Below, in pieces: positions 37,992 to 47,487 of a stretch of DNA of 50,042 bases. A program made the translations under genes and the position numbers. The stretch comes from Planctomycetota bacterium. GTDB taxonomy: Bacteria; Planctomycetota; Phycisphaerae; Phycisphaerales; UBA1924. Where the stretch lies: NCBI GenBank assembly GCA_024275365.1, contig JAJRZG010000115.1, positions 1-50,042 on the forward strand, in the 5' to 3' direction. The notes under the pieces were generated by a model. It saw nothing but the letters and a program-made list of their open reading frames with translations. It did not search any database and had not been told where the DNA came from. Position 1 is the stretch's first letter, and every line of letters begins with the position of its first letter.

Positions 37992-38130
37992 TCCGACGCA
38001 CTCCGCGTCGGCGCAGCACCCACACCCAGCCGGGATCGGTGCTGCTGAACCTCATGTCGGTATCGAGAGCCCTTGAACTTGAAATGTGCGCACAACTCGC
38101 CATCTACGGCAAGTCCTGCGCGTCAGGCGT

Positions 38131-38146
38131 GCAACCTCTGCGCCAG
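38131..38146 (-). promoter_or_regulatory. Putative sigma-54 promoter upstream of fliF
   Basis: Minus strand CTGGCGCAGAGGTTGCA; correct -24/-12 spacing, perfect TTGCA -12. Confidence 0.4.
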
Positions 38147-38169
38147 GTCGATACAACGATCTGTGCTGG

Positions 38170-38487
38170 TCAGACTCGCATCTGCTTGATCTCGTCGTAG
38201 GCCTGCATGACCTTGTTGCGCAGCGTCTGGATCATCTTGAACGCCATCTCGGACTTCTGGGCAGCCAGGATCACACCCTCGGGGTCGTTGCGGCTCCCGG
38301 TTGTCAGGTCTTCGACAGCTTGTGTCGCGTCCTGCTGGAGTTTGTCAGCCTCGCGGAGGGTGTCCATAAAGACATCACGAAAGCTCGGCCCGTTTGGGTC
38401 GGCCTTGCCCTGCACGCGCTGCCCTGCTCCCGGGCCTCGCACTGGGTCTATGCCGCCTGAACCAATCAGTCCTACTGGGTCAGCCAT
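38170..38487 (-). CDS. fliE: Flagellar hook-basal body complex protein FliE
   Basis: SFRDVFMDTLREADKLQQDATQAVEDLTTGSRNDPEGVILAAQKSEMAFKMIQTLRNKVMQAYDEIKQMRV. Confidence 0.95.
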   Translation of the reverse strand: MADPVGLIGSGGIDPVRGPGAGQRVQGKADPNGPSFRDVFMDTLREADKLQQDATQAVEDLTTGSRNDPEGVILAAQKSEMAFKMIQTLRNKVMQAYDEIKQMRV

Positions 38488-38534
38488 GTGCGAATCCTTC
38501 CATCGCCATCATCTCCCGCTCCATCTTATCTCTG

Positions 38535-38951
38535 CTATGACAACAGCCGCAATGCTTGTGCCATCGTCGATTTGATCGCTTCGGCCGCCATCACATTTGC
38601 CTCATACGCCCGGATTGCCTCCATTGCGTTCACCTGCTCGACGATCGGATCAATGTCCGGCACCATCAGATACCCCGAAGCATCGGCGTAGGGACTACTT
38701 GGGTCATACTTGGCCTTGAGGGCGTTCTGGTCGATCGAGAGCGTTGCCACATGCACGCCAAGCTCTTGCCCGGCCTGGGTTTGCGCCGAGGGGTTGCCGG
38801 CTGCAAACTCGGCTGCCCGCTTGCGGTAGGGGTTGTAGTTTCCCTGGGCGTCGAGGATGGCGTTTTTATTTGCGATGTTGGCCGAGATCGCTTCGAGCCT
38901 GATCCGCTGGGCCACCATGCCACTGGTCGGGATATCAAGTGCGCCCCACAT
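38535..38951 (-). CDS. flgC: Flagellar basal-body rod protein FlgC
   Basis: GALDIPTSGMVAQRIRLEAISANIANKNAILDAQGNYNPYRKR; ASGYLMVPDIDPIVEQVNAMEAIRAYEANVMAAEAIKSTMAQAL. Confidence 0.95.
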   Translation of the reverse strand: MWGALDIPTSGMVAQRIRLEAISANIANKNAILDAQGNYNPYRKRAAEFAAGNPSAQTQAGQELGVHVATLSIDQNALKAKYDPSSPYADASGYLMVPDIDPIVEQVNAMEAIRAYEANVMAAEAIKSTMAQALRLLS

Positions 38952-38992
38952 CCGGCCCGTCCTTTCTGCCCCTGTTGGAGCCTGTCAGCCCT

Positions 38993-39433
38993 CTACACCC
39001 GTTGCGAGATCGCCATATCGAGGAGGAGTTTCTGTGAGCGGTGCAATGCCACAGCCGTCTTGAACGCCCCGGCGGTCTCGACCAGAGACTGCATGAGCCG
39101 CTCGATGTCCCGGTTGTTTCGGTCGTGGAAGAGCACCCCACTGCCCGGGGTCTCTGGCGTGAGTTGCAGTTGGCCCTTGCGCCCGCGCCTCATCTCGGAG
39201 GTTTCCTGCCACGCCAGATGGCCGGTCATGCCCCCGGTTCTGCTTCGGCGTTCGCGGATTGCCTTGTCGAGCGTTGCCTGGAACTTGCCAACCGAGACAT
39301 CTTTTTGGATAAAGTTCGGGGTGTCGAGGTTTGCGATATTGTGGGCGATCAGCCGCTGCCTCTGGGCAGAAAACCGCATGGTCATCTCTAAGGCGGGCAG
39401 TGCCCCGGCAGTTGTGAGTTGTTCGAGATACAT
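38993..39433 (-). CDS. flgB: Flagellar basal-body rod protein FlgB
   Basis: ALPALEMTMRFSAQRQRLIAHNIANLDTPNFIQKDVSVGKFQATLDKAI. Start chosen at Met 39433. Confidence 0.9.
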   Translation of the reverse strand: MYLEQLTTAGALPALEMTMRFSAQRQRLIAHNIANLDTPNFIQKDVSVGKFQATLDKAIRERRSRTGGMTGHLAWQETSEMRRGRKGQLQLTPETPGSGVLFHDRNNRDIERLMQSLVETAGAFKTAVALHRSQKLLLDMAISQRV

Positions 39434-39458
39434 GTGTGCGTTCTTCCAGGTTTCCTTC

Positions 39459-39475
39459 GCAAAGACCGGGCCAAC
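39459..39475 (-). promoter_or_regulatory. Putative sigma-54 promoter upstream of flgB
   Basis: Minus strand TTGGCCCGGTCTTTGCG matches YTGGCACG-N4-TTGCW with correct spacing; predicted TSS about 14 nt before the flgB start. Confidence 0.5.
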
Positions 39476-39587
39476 TGATTTTGGGAATCTCTGAACAATG
39501 GGCAACAAGGCTATTCCTCACTGCATTTGACTGCATCAACGCGGGCTGGAAAGCCCGCCTCCCTGATGTGTTCTGAGGTTCCTTTGG

Positions 39588-41108
39588 TCAGAGTGTCTGC
39601 TCGACCAGCTTCATGTCCTTCCACTTTCGCAGCTTGAGCCCCAGTGTCCGAACCCCGATACCCAATGCCGAGGCGGTCTTCTGCCGATGCCCATGAAACC
39701 GGTGGAGCGTCTCGATGATTGCCTCGCGCTCGATCTCTTCGAGCCTGCGGACATCGCCGTTGGGGAGCACCGCCCGGATGGGCTTTGGCTCGATAATGTG
39801 GGCCTGCCCGTTGCCCTCGGGTTGTGCTGAGGGAGTCGTCAACGATGCCAGTGGTCGAGCAGCCGTTCGGCCCATGGGCAACAACCACGGCTCCACCATC
39901 GACCGGGTCAGCACCCGGGCACCCGGTTCGCCTGTCCGGGCTTTGGCGGCCATCAGCACCACCGCTCGCTCGCAGACATTCTGCATCTCACGCACATTGC
40001 CCGGCCAGGTGTAGGTTGCGAGCAGCTCCATGGCACCGGGCTCGATCTCGATCTGCCCTGATCGTTCTCGCGCACACAACAATCGCACAAAGTGATCGAC
40101 CAGCCCCGGCACATCTTCGAGCCGATCCCGCAGCGGCGGCGCGTGGATCGGGAGCACATTAAGCCGAAAGAACAAGTCCTGGCGGAACTGCCCGGCTGCC
40201 ACAGCCTCGGGGAGGTCACGGTTGCTCGTTGCGAGCACCCGCACATCGATCCCGATGGTCACGCTCGACCCCACCCGCTCAAACGACCGCTCCTGGAGCA
40301 CCCGGAGCAGCTTGGCCTGCACCTGGGGGGCGATTTCTGAGACCTCATCGAGCAGGAGCGTCCCGCCGTCGGCAAGCTCGAAACGCCCCTTGCGGGTTTT
40401 GTCTGCACCGGTAAATGCACCCCGCTCGTGGCCGAAAAGTTCGCTCTCGAGCAACGATTCTGACAGGGCGGCGCAGTTGAGCGCGAGGAACGGCTTGGCC
40501 GCCCGATCGCTCGATTCGTGGATGGCCCGGGCGATGACCTCCTTGCCCGATCCGCTCTCACCCGAGATCAGCACCGTCCCCAGCGACCCGGCGACCGCCC
40601 CGACCTGCTGACGCACCCGGGTCATGGCATCTGACGCGCCAATGAGCCGATCGCACCCGGTGAGGGTGTTGGAAGCGGGTGTTGCTACCCCTTGGCTGCC
40701 CGGGGTTGTCGCGCCCATGCGGAGCAGCGCGTTCTCGCGCACGATGCGGGCGTGGGCGACTGCTCGTTTGATGGTGATTATCAACTCATCACCCTCGAAC
40801 GGCTTGGTGATGTAATCAAACGCGCCGAGCCGCATTGCCTTGACGGCTGTCTCGATCGTCCCGAACGCGGTCATCAAGACGACCGGCAGCTCGTGGTCTA
40901 TCGACCCGATCTGTTCAAGGAGCTCGATGCCGGTCATGCCGGGCATGTTCAGGTCGGTAATCACGACATCCGGTCGTTTCTTTGCGATCTGCTCGATCGC
41001 AGCATCGGCGCGGGCAGCCGTCGTGACCTCAAAGCCCGCCCGCATCAGCGACGACGAGACACTGTCCCGCATCATTTCCTTGTCATCAACAACCAGTACA
41101 GTGCTCAT
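39588..41108 (-). CDS. Sigma-54-dependent response regulator (NtrC/FlgR type)
   Basis: Receiver VLVVDDKEMMRDSVSSSL...DVVITDLNMPGMTGIELL; AAA+ GESGSGKEVIARAIHESS, ELFGHERGAFTGADKTRKGRFELADGGTLLLDEVSE (GAFTGA); Fis-type HTH C-terminus. Confidence 0.96.
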   Translation of the reverse strand: MSTVLVVDDKEMMRDSVSSSLMRAGFEVTTAARADAAIEQIAKKRPDVVITDLNMPGMTGIELLEQIGSIDHELPVVLMTAFGTIETAVKAMRLGAFDYITKPFEGDELIITIKRAVAHARIVRENALLRMGATTPGSQGVATPASNTLTGCDRLIGASDAMTRVRQQVGAVAGSLGTVLISGESGSGKEVIARAIHESSDRAAKPFLALNCAALSESLLESELFGHERGAFTGADKTRKGRFELADGGTLLLDEVSEIAPQVQAKLLRVLQERSFERVGSSVTIGIDVRVLATSNRDLPEAVAAGQFRQDLFFRLNVLPIHAPPLRDRLEDVPGLVDHFVRLLCARERSGQIEIEPGAMELLATYTWPGNVREMQNVCERAVVLMAAKARTGEPGARVLTRSMVEPWLLPMGRTAARPLASLTTPSAQPEGNGQAHIIEPKPIRAVLPNGDVRRLEEIEREAIIETLHRFHGHRQKTASALGIGVRTLGLKLRKWKDMKLVEQTL

Positions 41109-42082
41109 GCCACGATCCTTCCATCTTCGTTCGTTGCCCGTGCAGCCCCTGTGTGCAGCCTCGGAATGAGAATCTCGACGGTCGCTCCGTCACCAACATT
41201 CGGCCCGTTGTTGCTCACGCTGACCCTGCCGGCGTGGGCATCGACAATGCTGTGGACGATCGCAAGCCCGAGCCCCGTGCCGACCTCGCGTGTTGTATAA
41301 AATGGATTGAACATCCGCTCGGTCACTTCGCTCCGCAGCCCGGTGCCCGTGTCGCCGACTGTGAATGCGACCGCCTCAGCTCCCGATATCTCGGCAGCCC
41401 TTGCAGCAAGAGTCAGCCTTCCGGGTCCAACAGCCCCAAGCCGATCTGCCTCCTCGATCGCCTCGACACCGTTTCTGATGATGTTGACCAGTGCCCGGAC
41501 CAGCTTGCCCTGGTCGCACCACAGCTCTCTGTCGCCATCGGGCAGCTCGACTCGAACCTCGATTTCGCACCGAGAATCTGTGACGCACACCTGTTCTCGT
41601 GCTGCCTCGAGCAGCTCGCTGGCGTGTGTTGGCATCACTCGCATCTGCGATTCGCCTGCAAAGGCAAGGACATCCGTCACGATTGCGTTGAGCCCACGGA
41701 CCGCACGCCCGATCTTGATTGCGATGCCCTGCTCCTCCGGCCGGTCTTCGAGGTCTTCAGCAAGCATCCTGGCATAGAGCCCGATCGACCCGAGCGGGTT
41801 CCTGATCTCGTGGGCGATGCCCGCCGCCATTTCACCAAGAGCCGCGAGCCGACGGGACCGCTGCAACTGGTCGTCGGCTTCTTCCAGCTGCATCCGCAGC
41901 CGGGACACTTCGGCTGTGAGCTGGTCGTTTGATATCTGGAGCTTGGCTGTGACCTCATTGAGGAACTCGAGCATCTCACCCAGGTCGTCTGGGGTGATCT
42001 GCTCTCCCGGCTCGCAGGCGAGTGGTGCGGGTTGCATGACTGCGCGTGCCAAGGCCTCTCTATTCTGTATCATCTGCGTCAC
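41105..42082 (-). CDS. Sensor histidine kinase (FlgS/NtrB type)
   Basis: RRLAALGEMAAGIAHEIRNPLGSIGLYARML (H-box); NIIRNGVEAIEEAD (N); VGDTGTGLRSEVTERMFNPFYTTREVGTGLGLAIVHSIVDAHAG. ATGA overlap with the regulator. Confidence 0.95.
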   Translation of the reverse strand: MTQMIQNREALARAVMQPAPLACEPGEQITPDDLGEMLEFLNEVTAKLQISNDQLTAEVSRLRMQLEEADDQLQRSRRLAALGEMAAGIAHEIRNPLGSIGLYARMLAEDLEDRPEEQGIAIKIGRAVRGLNAIVTDVLAFAGESQMRVMPTHASELLEAAREQVCVTDSRCEIEVRVELPDGDRELWCDQGKLVRALVNIIRNGVEAIEEADRLGAVGPGRLTLAARAAEISGAEAVAFTVGDTGTGLRSEVTERMFNPFYTTREVGTGLGLAIVHSIVDAHAGRVSVSNNGPNVGDGATVEILIPRLHTGAARATNEDGRIVA

Positions 42083-42085
42083 AGA

Positions 42086-42571
42086 CTAGACCTCCATATC
42101 CTGAAACCTTGCGTCCGGCCTTGCTTGTGACGGGCCATACGCTGCGACTGCGCCTTGCACTCGCCCCAGACCTGCAAGGTCTCCTGCGAGTTTGTCCCTG
42201 CGTTCCTCGATGATCCGACGATCCGCATCGTCCCTTGCACCGATCGCTGCTGCCAGGTCTGCAAGCTGCTCGACCTGCCTGGCAAACCGATCCCGCTGCT
42301 CGGGCCTTGCCCCAGCAAGCACGGCATCCCACTCTGCGCGGTAGGGTTCGAGGTGTCTGGAGGCCCGTTCGAGATTCTCGACGACCCCCTGCCGTTCGCC
42401 GAGGATTCGGAGCAGCTCGTCGGTGTGTTCATCCTGGACGAACCGACTCTGCTGCTTGCTCAACGCATCGAGCTGCAGGAAGAGCAGCTCCTGCTCTGCG
42501 AGCAGCTCACCCAAGCGGCGATAGTCGATCGGTCCGAGTTTGCCCTCGATGGTCTGCTTTGGTGTGGTCAT
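42086..42571 (-). CDS. FlgN-like export chaperone (putative)
   Basis: 161-aa helical protein YRRLGELLAEQELLFLQLDALSKQQSRFVQDEHTDELLRILGERQGVVENLERASRHLEPYR, FlgN-like heptad pattern and context. Confidence 0.55.
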   Translation of the reverse strand: MTTPKQTIEGKLGPIDYRRLGELLAEQELLFLQLDALSKQQSRFVQDEHTDELLRILGERQGVVENLERASRHLEPYRAEWDAVLAGARPEQRDRFARQVEQLADLAAAIGARDDADRRIIEERRDKLAGDLAGLGRVQGAVAAYGPSQARPDARFQDMEV

Positions 42572-42607
42572 CCTGACCGCTCCTTGGGGCGCTCCGCGCC
42601 CGTTGTG

Positions 42608-43885
42608 CTATCCCTCAAACCCGTACAACTCTGCGGTGGAATCGAGCCACCGCTCCCAGTCCATCCTGCTCATCGGCAGGTATGGGTCGTTCCAGACATC
42701 ATCGGGCAACTGGCTGTAAAACTGCTTGGCTCGTGCGTTGGCAGCCCTTGCCCGCTCGGTCTCACCCATCGCTATATAGGCGTTGACGATCTGCACCATG
42801 GCAACCAGCGATGCCGGGTCTTCGCTGTAGCGTTCTCGCGCCGTCTCGTAATACCGAACGGCTGCGGTGTAGTCGCCGAGGTCAAACGCGCAATCTCCGA
42901 GGAAGAAGTAGGAGTTTCGGAGCGCAATCTGTCGGCTCCTGGGCATGTACTTTGGGTCCTCAGCTTCGAGTGACACTCGCACAGCCTCAAAGAGCTCGAG
43001 CGCCTCGCGGAGATGCGCTTCCCGGGTGTTTCCCAGCGCAACTGCCCGAGCATCAGGCATGGCATCCCGCAGGAGGGTCCGCTCGATGGCCGCCGCCTCT
43101 TGCCGGAGTGAATCGGCGAGCCGGTACTTCACGACGGGCAGCTCTGTGTCGTCGGGGTACCGCTCGATCGTCTCCTTGAGCCTCTCGATGGCCTTGAGAT
43201 ATTCCCCCTTGCGGTGGTGGAGTGCGCCAAGCTCGAGCAGGGCATCGTGGAAGTAGATACTCCCTTTATCGCCCAGCTTGCCCGAGACCGCTTCATCGAG
43301 CAGGCGGCGAGCTTCTGCATCGTTGGTCTCATCACTGTCGTTGAGATACACCTGCGCCAGTGGCACGAAGCTGTTTCTTGCGTATTGCCCGACCCCGATC
43401 CCAAGTTCCCCGTCGGCGATCAGCATCTCGAACACCTCGGCCCCGAGCTGGTACTCCCCCTTTGCCTGGTAGGCGCGTCCCATCCTGAATCTCGCCTCTG
43501 CCCGTGTGCCGCGTCTGCCGGGCACGCCTGATTCATCCGGCACGCCCTCTATGTATTCGCGATACGCTGCGATCGCGCGCGAGTAGTCACCGCCCCGATC
43601 AAACGCCAGCGCCGACCACCACAAGCTCTGCACATACGCCTCGTTCTCGATGAGCATCTCTGCCACCGCGTGCCGGGCGTAATAGTTGCCCGCGGCCAGG
43701 TAGTGCCGTTGCACTGTTTCTCGGGTCGCCGGGTCGAGGTATTGGATCTGGCGAACAATGTCGAGTTCGGGCACGCCCTTGTCGTCGATAGTTCTATCGG
43801 CCAGCATCTGGTGGGCGATTGCCAGTGTCTGGAGCACTTCAGAGGGCACATCGTCGAGGGCAAACAGCTCCTCCACCCGGAGCAC
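42608..43885 (-). CDS. TPR-repeat protein, C-terminal part (same frame as 43931-45127, separated by one TAG)
   Basis: YSRAIAAYREYIEGVPDESG, KGEYQLGAEVFEMLIADG, KGEYLKAIERLKETIERYPDD, GDYTAAVRYYETARERYSEDP. Confidence 0.7.
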   Translation of the reverse strand: MLRVEELFALDDVPSEVLQTLAIAHQMLADRTIDDKGVPELDIVRQIQYLDPATRETVQRHYLAAGNYYARHAVAEMLIENEAYVQSLWWSALAFDRGGDYSRAIAAYREYIEGVPDESGVPGRRGTRAEARFRMGRAYQAKGEYQLGAEVFEMLIADGELGIGVGQYARNSFVPLAQVYLNDSDETNDAEARRLLDEAVSGKLGDKGSIYFHDALLELGALHHRKGEYLKAIERLKETIERYPDDTELPVVKYRLADSLRQEAAAIERTLLRDAMPDARAVALGNTREAHLREALELFEAVRVSLEAEDPKYMPRSRQIALRNSYFFLGDCAFDLGDYTAAVRYYETARERYSEDPASLVAMVQIVNAYIAMGETERARAANARAKQFYSQLPDDVWNDPYLPMSRMDWERWLDSTAELYGFEG

Positions 43886-43930
43886 AAACCGAAGCGCCGA
43901 GCGCGGGTCGTCTGCAATCAGACGGTCTTC

Positions 43931-45127
43931 CTACTGGTTGAGCAGGCTCTGCGCGACAAGGCCGGGTGTCACGAGCGGGTGCGTCTTGCCCGCGAGCAAC
44001 TCCTGCACCACGCTCTCGTAGGCCTCGATCGATTCTTCGATCCGCCCCACGAGCCCCTCGGTCTCTGCAAGCCCAAACATCGCTGGCAGTTGCCAGTCCA
44101 TATCCCTGGCCCAGCCAACGATCACGGAATAGCGGTCCCGAGCCTCGGTGAGGTTACCCTGTGACTGGTCACACATCGCCAGGTAGACCTCGACCCGGGC
44201 TGCCAATGGCTCTGTCTTGCCGAGCAGTGCCCCCGCGCGGTTGAGCTGCTTGCGGGCAGATTCATACTCGCCCATCTCGTAATAGCCGGTACCAAGCAGG
44301 GCATACAACTCGGCAAGTGCCCCCTTGGGCGCATCTTCAAGCCGCATGATGCCCTGGAGCAGTCTCTCGACCGCCTCGGGGACATACCCCTGCCCGAGCC
44401 TGATCTCGGTCTCGCGGGCGAGCGACCACGCCCGGTCGGTCAGCGAGATATCGAGATCGCCCGAGATCGCTGCGAGCACCTTGATCGCCCGGTCAAACTC
44501 GGGGCGGGGTTTGGCGAGTTCGTGCTCAACCAGCCTTCGCAGGATGATCCGCCTCTGGTCTGAGGCTTCTTCGGGCAGCTTCATCACGCGGGCGAGTGCC
44601 CGGTCTTCCTGCCCGAGCGCGACATATACATCGCACAGCCTGACGACATCTTCTGGCGACAACTCGACCCCGGCATCCTCGGCTGCGATGTACTCCCGCC
44701 GAACCGTCTCGTCGTTGGCCTGCTCGCGGATCCCCATCTCGGCCTGCCCCATGGAGACACTCCGGGCGACCGCCCGGTGGTATCTGCCCAGCTCAGACGA
44801 TGAGACCCACGATTTGTTGATCACCGGCAGGACTTCTCCGTTGAGGACATCGAGAGCCGCCTGAAACTCGCCATCCCCGATGAGCCGCTCGGCCTGCTTG
44901 AGTGGGTCTGTGAGCATGGGTTTGGGCTTGGTCACCACGCCGACTGCGATGCCCGCGACCAGGGCAAACGCCCCCGCCGCCAGGACAAAGACCGGCCACG
45001 CCGTCTTCATCGCTGTGGCAACCCGCCCCCACGGGCTTGAGGGCGCAGCTCCCCCATCGGGGGCGTTGGCCTGGTCAGCCCCTGCCTTTTTGGAGCCTTT
45101 CTTCATTGGATCGGACCCGCTTTCCAA
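43931..45127 (-). CDS. Membrane-anchored TPR-repeat protein, N-terminal part
   Basis: TM AWPVFVLAAGAFALVAGIAVGVV; LIGDGEFQAALDVLNGEVLP, LYALLGTGYYEMGEYESARKQLNRAGALLG. Confidence 0.7.
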   Translation of the reverse strand: MESGSDPMKKGSKKAGADQANAPDGGAAPSSPWGRVATAMKTAWPVFVLAAGAFALVAGIAVGVVTKPKPMLTDPLKQAERLIGDGEFQAALDVLNGEVLPVINKSWVSSSELGRYHRAVARSVSMGQAEMGIREQANDETVRREYIAAEDAGVELSPEDVVRLCDVYVALGQEDRALARVMKLPEEASDQRRIILRRLVEHELAKPRPEFDRAIKVLAAISGDLDISLTDRAWSLARETEIRLGQGYVPEAVERLLQGIMRLEDAPKGALAELYALLGTGYYEMGEYESARKQLNRAGALLGKTEPLAARVEVYLAMCDQSQGNLTEARDRYSVIVGWARDMDWQLPAMFGLAETEGLVGRIEESIEAYESVVQELLAGKTHPLVTPGLVAQSLLNQ

Positions 45128-45353
45128 GCGACCGCCTCCACAAGGGCTGCGCTGGCAGGCCGGATCCTCCGACAGCCACGACAGCCTACGCCTTCCCTAT
45201 CGGCCCACCCCCCGCGCAAACTTCACCATCCAGCGCAAGATTCGCAGCCCGGTGGAAGATCGAGCGGGGGGGCTTGCTGGATGGGGGTGCGGCTGGGGGC
45301 AGGCAGGGGATAGGGAGGGGAAGGGGAGTCGCCAAGAGCGATGAAGGAGCGAA

Positions 45354-45665
45354 GGCAGTCTCACCGCTGAGAACGCTGAGGACGCGGAGGAAAACAGAGC
45401 CCGAAGCGCCTCCTCCCACGCGCCCCGTGGGGGAGGTGGACGAGTCTTTGAGGCCGGAGGGGGTTCCGAGGAGCCCTTCTGAACGCGAAGCACACGAAGA
45501 ACTCGAAGGAAGGCAAAACGCGGAGACACGGAGTCACACGGAGGACAGGCAGGGGAATCTCACCACAGAGACAAAGAGCCCACAGAGAGGGAGGCAGAAA
45601 GGATGAAGGATGAACAGGAGTGGGCAACTCTGGCTCATCCTTCATCCTTCTGCCTTCATCCTTTG
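45354..45665 (+). repeat. Composite intergenic repeat, copy A
   Basis: Shares GCGGAGGAAAACAGAGCCCGAAGCGC (45384-45409) and ggaggcagaaaggatgaaggatgaacaggagtgg...ctggctcatccttcatccttctgccttcatcc with copy B in inverted orientation. Confidence 0.75.
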
Positions 45666-45672
45666 CCTTTTC

Positions 45673-47487
45673 CTACTCCCCAGACTCAGCGACGGCGTTG
45701 ATAACATCGACGAGGTCGTTGTTGTCGGTGGTGCCATCGAGGTTGGCATCTTGCGGGTCGAGGACCCAGGCGGTGATGTCGTCGGCCTGGAGCAGGCCGT
45801 TGCCTGTGATGTCCGGCGCGACGATCACGCGTAGGCGGTAGTCATAGTCCTTGATCGGTACCATACCGACCGATGAGTCGAGACCGCCGCAGTAAAGATA
45901 GTCTGCACCGTTGCTGTCCACCTTCGGCTCGATGAGGTAGTCATACCCCGGGGCGAACGAGCCGTTGATCTCGATGGCGCGGTCCTCGCCAGCCGGGAAG
46001 CTGTGCGTGAAGTTTGCCGTGACATCGGCCCAGTTGGGGTTGCCGCCAGCATCGCAGGCGAGTGTGTAGATCGTCTTGCGTTTGACGGTGAAGGGCTTGC
46101 CGGTGCCCGCTTGCAGGATCGGGCCATAGTGTCGCAATGTGACTTTGGGAAGCGACCATGCCGGGTGTACCTTCTTGAGCGCGTGATATCCTTCTTCACA
46201 CTCGCCCAGCCCGTTCTCATGGCCATCGGTGCCCTCATCGACCTTGGTGCCGGAGGGCTGGCAGTCGGCGTAGTGCAGGTAGTACGGCACAAGCCCGACC
46301 GCGCCGCCGCCGAAATCGATGGAGTTGTTGTTGTAGTATGGAGTAGGTGCGAGAGCAACGAAAGCGCTGTCCTTGATGTACTCCACGGTACCATCCCAAG
46401 TGTATGTGAGATTCTTGGCGTTGATGATCATCTGGCCTTCCAGACCAAGTGGGTCATTGAACTGTACAAGACAGTTCTCGTGGAGTCGGTGCCCAATCGA
46501 AAGGGGCTCGATTGCACTGAGGGTTCCGATACTGAGATCCTCGCGGAATGTCCTGTCGATATAGATTTCTCCGAGCGAATCACCTGTGATAATGAAAGCG
46601 CCGGTGTCTGGCCCATCGTCTTTGGTGACATATCCGCAGCGGATAGTGCCCTCAAAGTTGCCACGAGCGGGGTCAGCGCTCTCGACGCGGAGTTCGTAGA
46701 TCGCCGCCGACAGACCGTAGAGCGTGGTATCGATGTTGGCGTAAAGGTCCTGGCACTCGAGATAGTCGAGACTGGCCCTGCTCCAGATGTTGACAGGCGA
46801 GCCGGGCGAACCGATCGACTCATCAACGATGAGGGAACTGATCCATCCGTTCTCGGCGATGATGTCGCCGTAGAGGTTGCCGCCGGACCCGCCGAGGGAC
46901 AGGATCTGGATGTCGCGGTGGTAGCCTTGTGCAGCGATGAGATCACCATGAAGATCACCATAGATTTTACAAATAGTGTTCTGGCCAGAACCATTCGTGG
47001 GAATGTGGCCGTAGACATCGCCTTCGATATCCAGATTGCTAGCATGGCTAAACCCAGAAATAACATCTGTGTCTGGAAAAGCCGGGTCTCCCAATGTGCC
47101 AATCATGTATAGACCGGACAAATCAGTTTGTGCCGAGAGTATTGTCTGGATGGCATCAATTGGACCACAGCGAGCGGTACCATGGCCGAGGATAGTGACT
47201 GCCACCTCACGGTGCGAAAACCCAGCAATTCGCACGAGTTTCATTCGATCGGGTGTACCGGCTCGGATTGTAATCTTCAATGGACCCAAGCCATCAAAGA
47301 AAGTGCATGTTGCGGTCACGGTCCACCAATCATTCACCACATCATATTCGATCTGTGCCGAACCAGATGGTGTGTTATTCTGGTCATCGTTTGTTGCGGG
47401 GCTGAATACTACCGAGGGGTCCGCCCAGGCTGTAAATGCGATCATAAAGACACCCAGACATACGAACAACAAAGACTTGCGATTCAT
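45673..47487 (-). CDS. Secreted protein of unknown function with C-terminal dockerin-like repeats
   Basis: Signal MNRKSLLFVCLGVFMIAFTAWA; long beta-rich region; C-terminus DITGNGLLQADDITAWVLDPQDANLDGTTDNNDLVDVINAVAESGE. ATGA overlap with the upstream gene. Confidence 0.8.
   Translation of the reverse strand: MNRKSLLFVCLGVFMIAFTAWADPSVVFSPATNDDQNNTPSGSAQIEYDVVNDWWTVTATCTFFDGLGPLKITIRAGTPDRMKLVRIAGFSHREVAVTILGHGTARCGPIDAIQTILSAQTDLSGLYMIGTLGDPAFPDTDVISGFSHASNLDIEGDVYGHIPTNGSGQNTICKIYGDLHGDLIAAQGYHRDIQILSLGGSGGNLYGDIIAENGWISSLIVDESIGSPGSPVNIWSRASLDYLECQDLYANIDTTLYGLSAAIYELRVESADPARGNFEGTIRCGYVTKDDGPDTGAFIITGDSLGEIYIDRTFREDLSIGTLSAIEPLSIGHRLHENCLVQFNDPLGLEGQMIINAKNLTYTWDGTVEYIKDSAFVALAPTPYYNNNSIDFGGGAVGLVPYYLHYADCQPSGTKVDEGTDGHENGLGECEEGYHALKKVHPAWSLPKVTLRHYGPILQAGTGKPFTVKRKTIYTLACDAGGNPNWADVTANFTHSFPAGEDRAIEINGSFAPGYDYLIEPKVDSNGADYLYCGGLDSSVGMVPIKDYDYRLRVIVAPDITGNGLLQADDITAWVLDPQDANLDGTTDNNDLVDVINAVAESGE

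Noticed and set aside
27847-45127. Genetic code reassignment to explain the in-frame stops
   Set aside because: All three stop codons are affected and TAA/TGA/TAG also terminate other genes here; a single reassignment cannot explain it.
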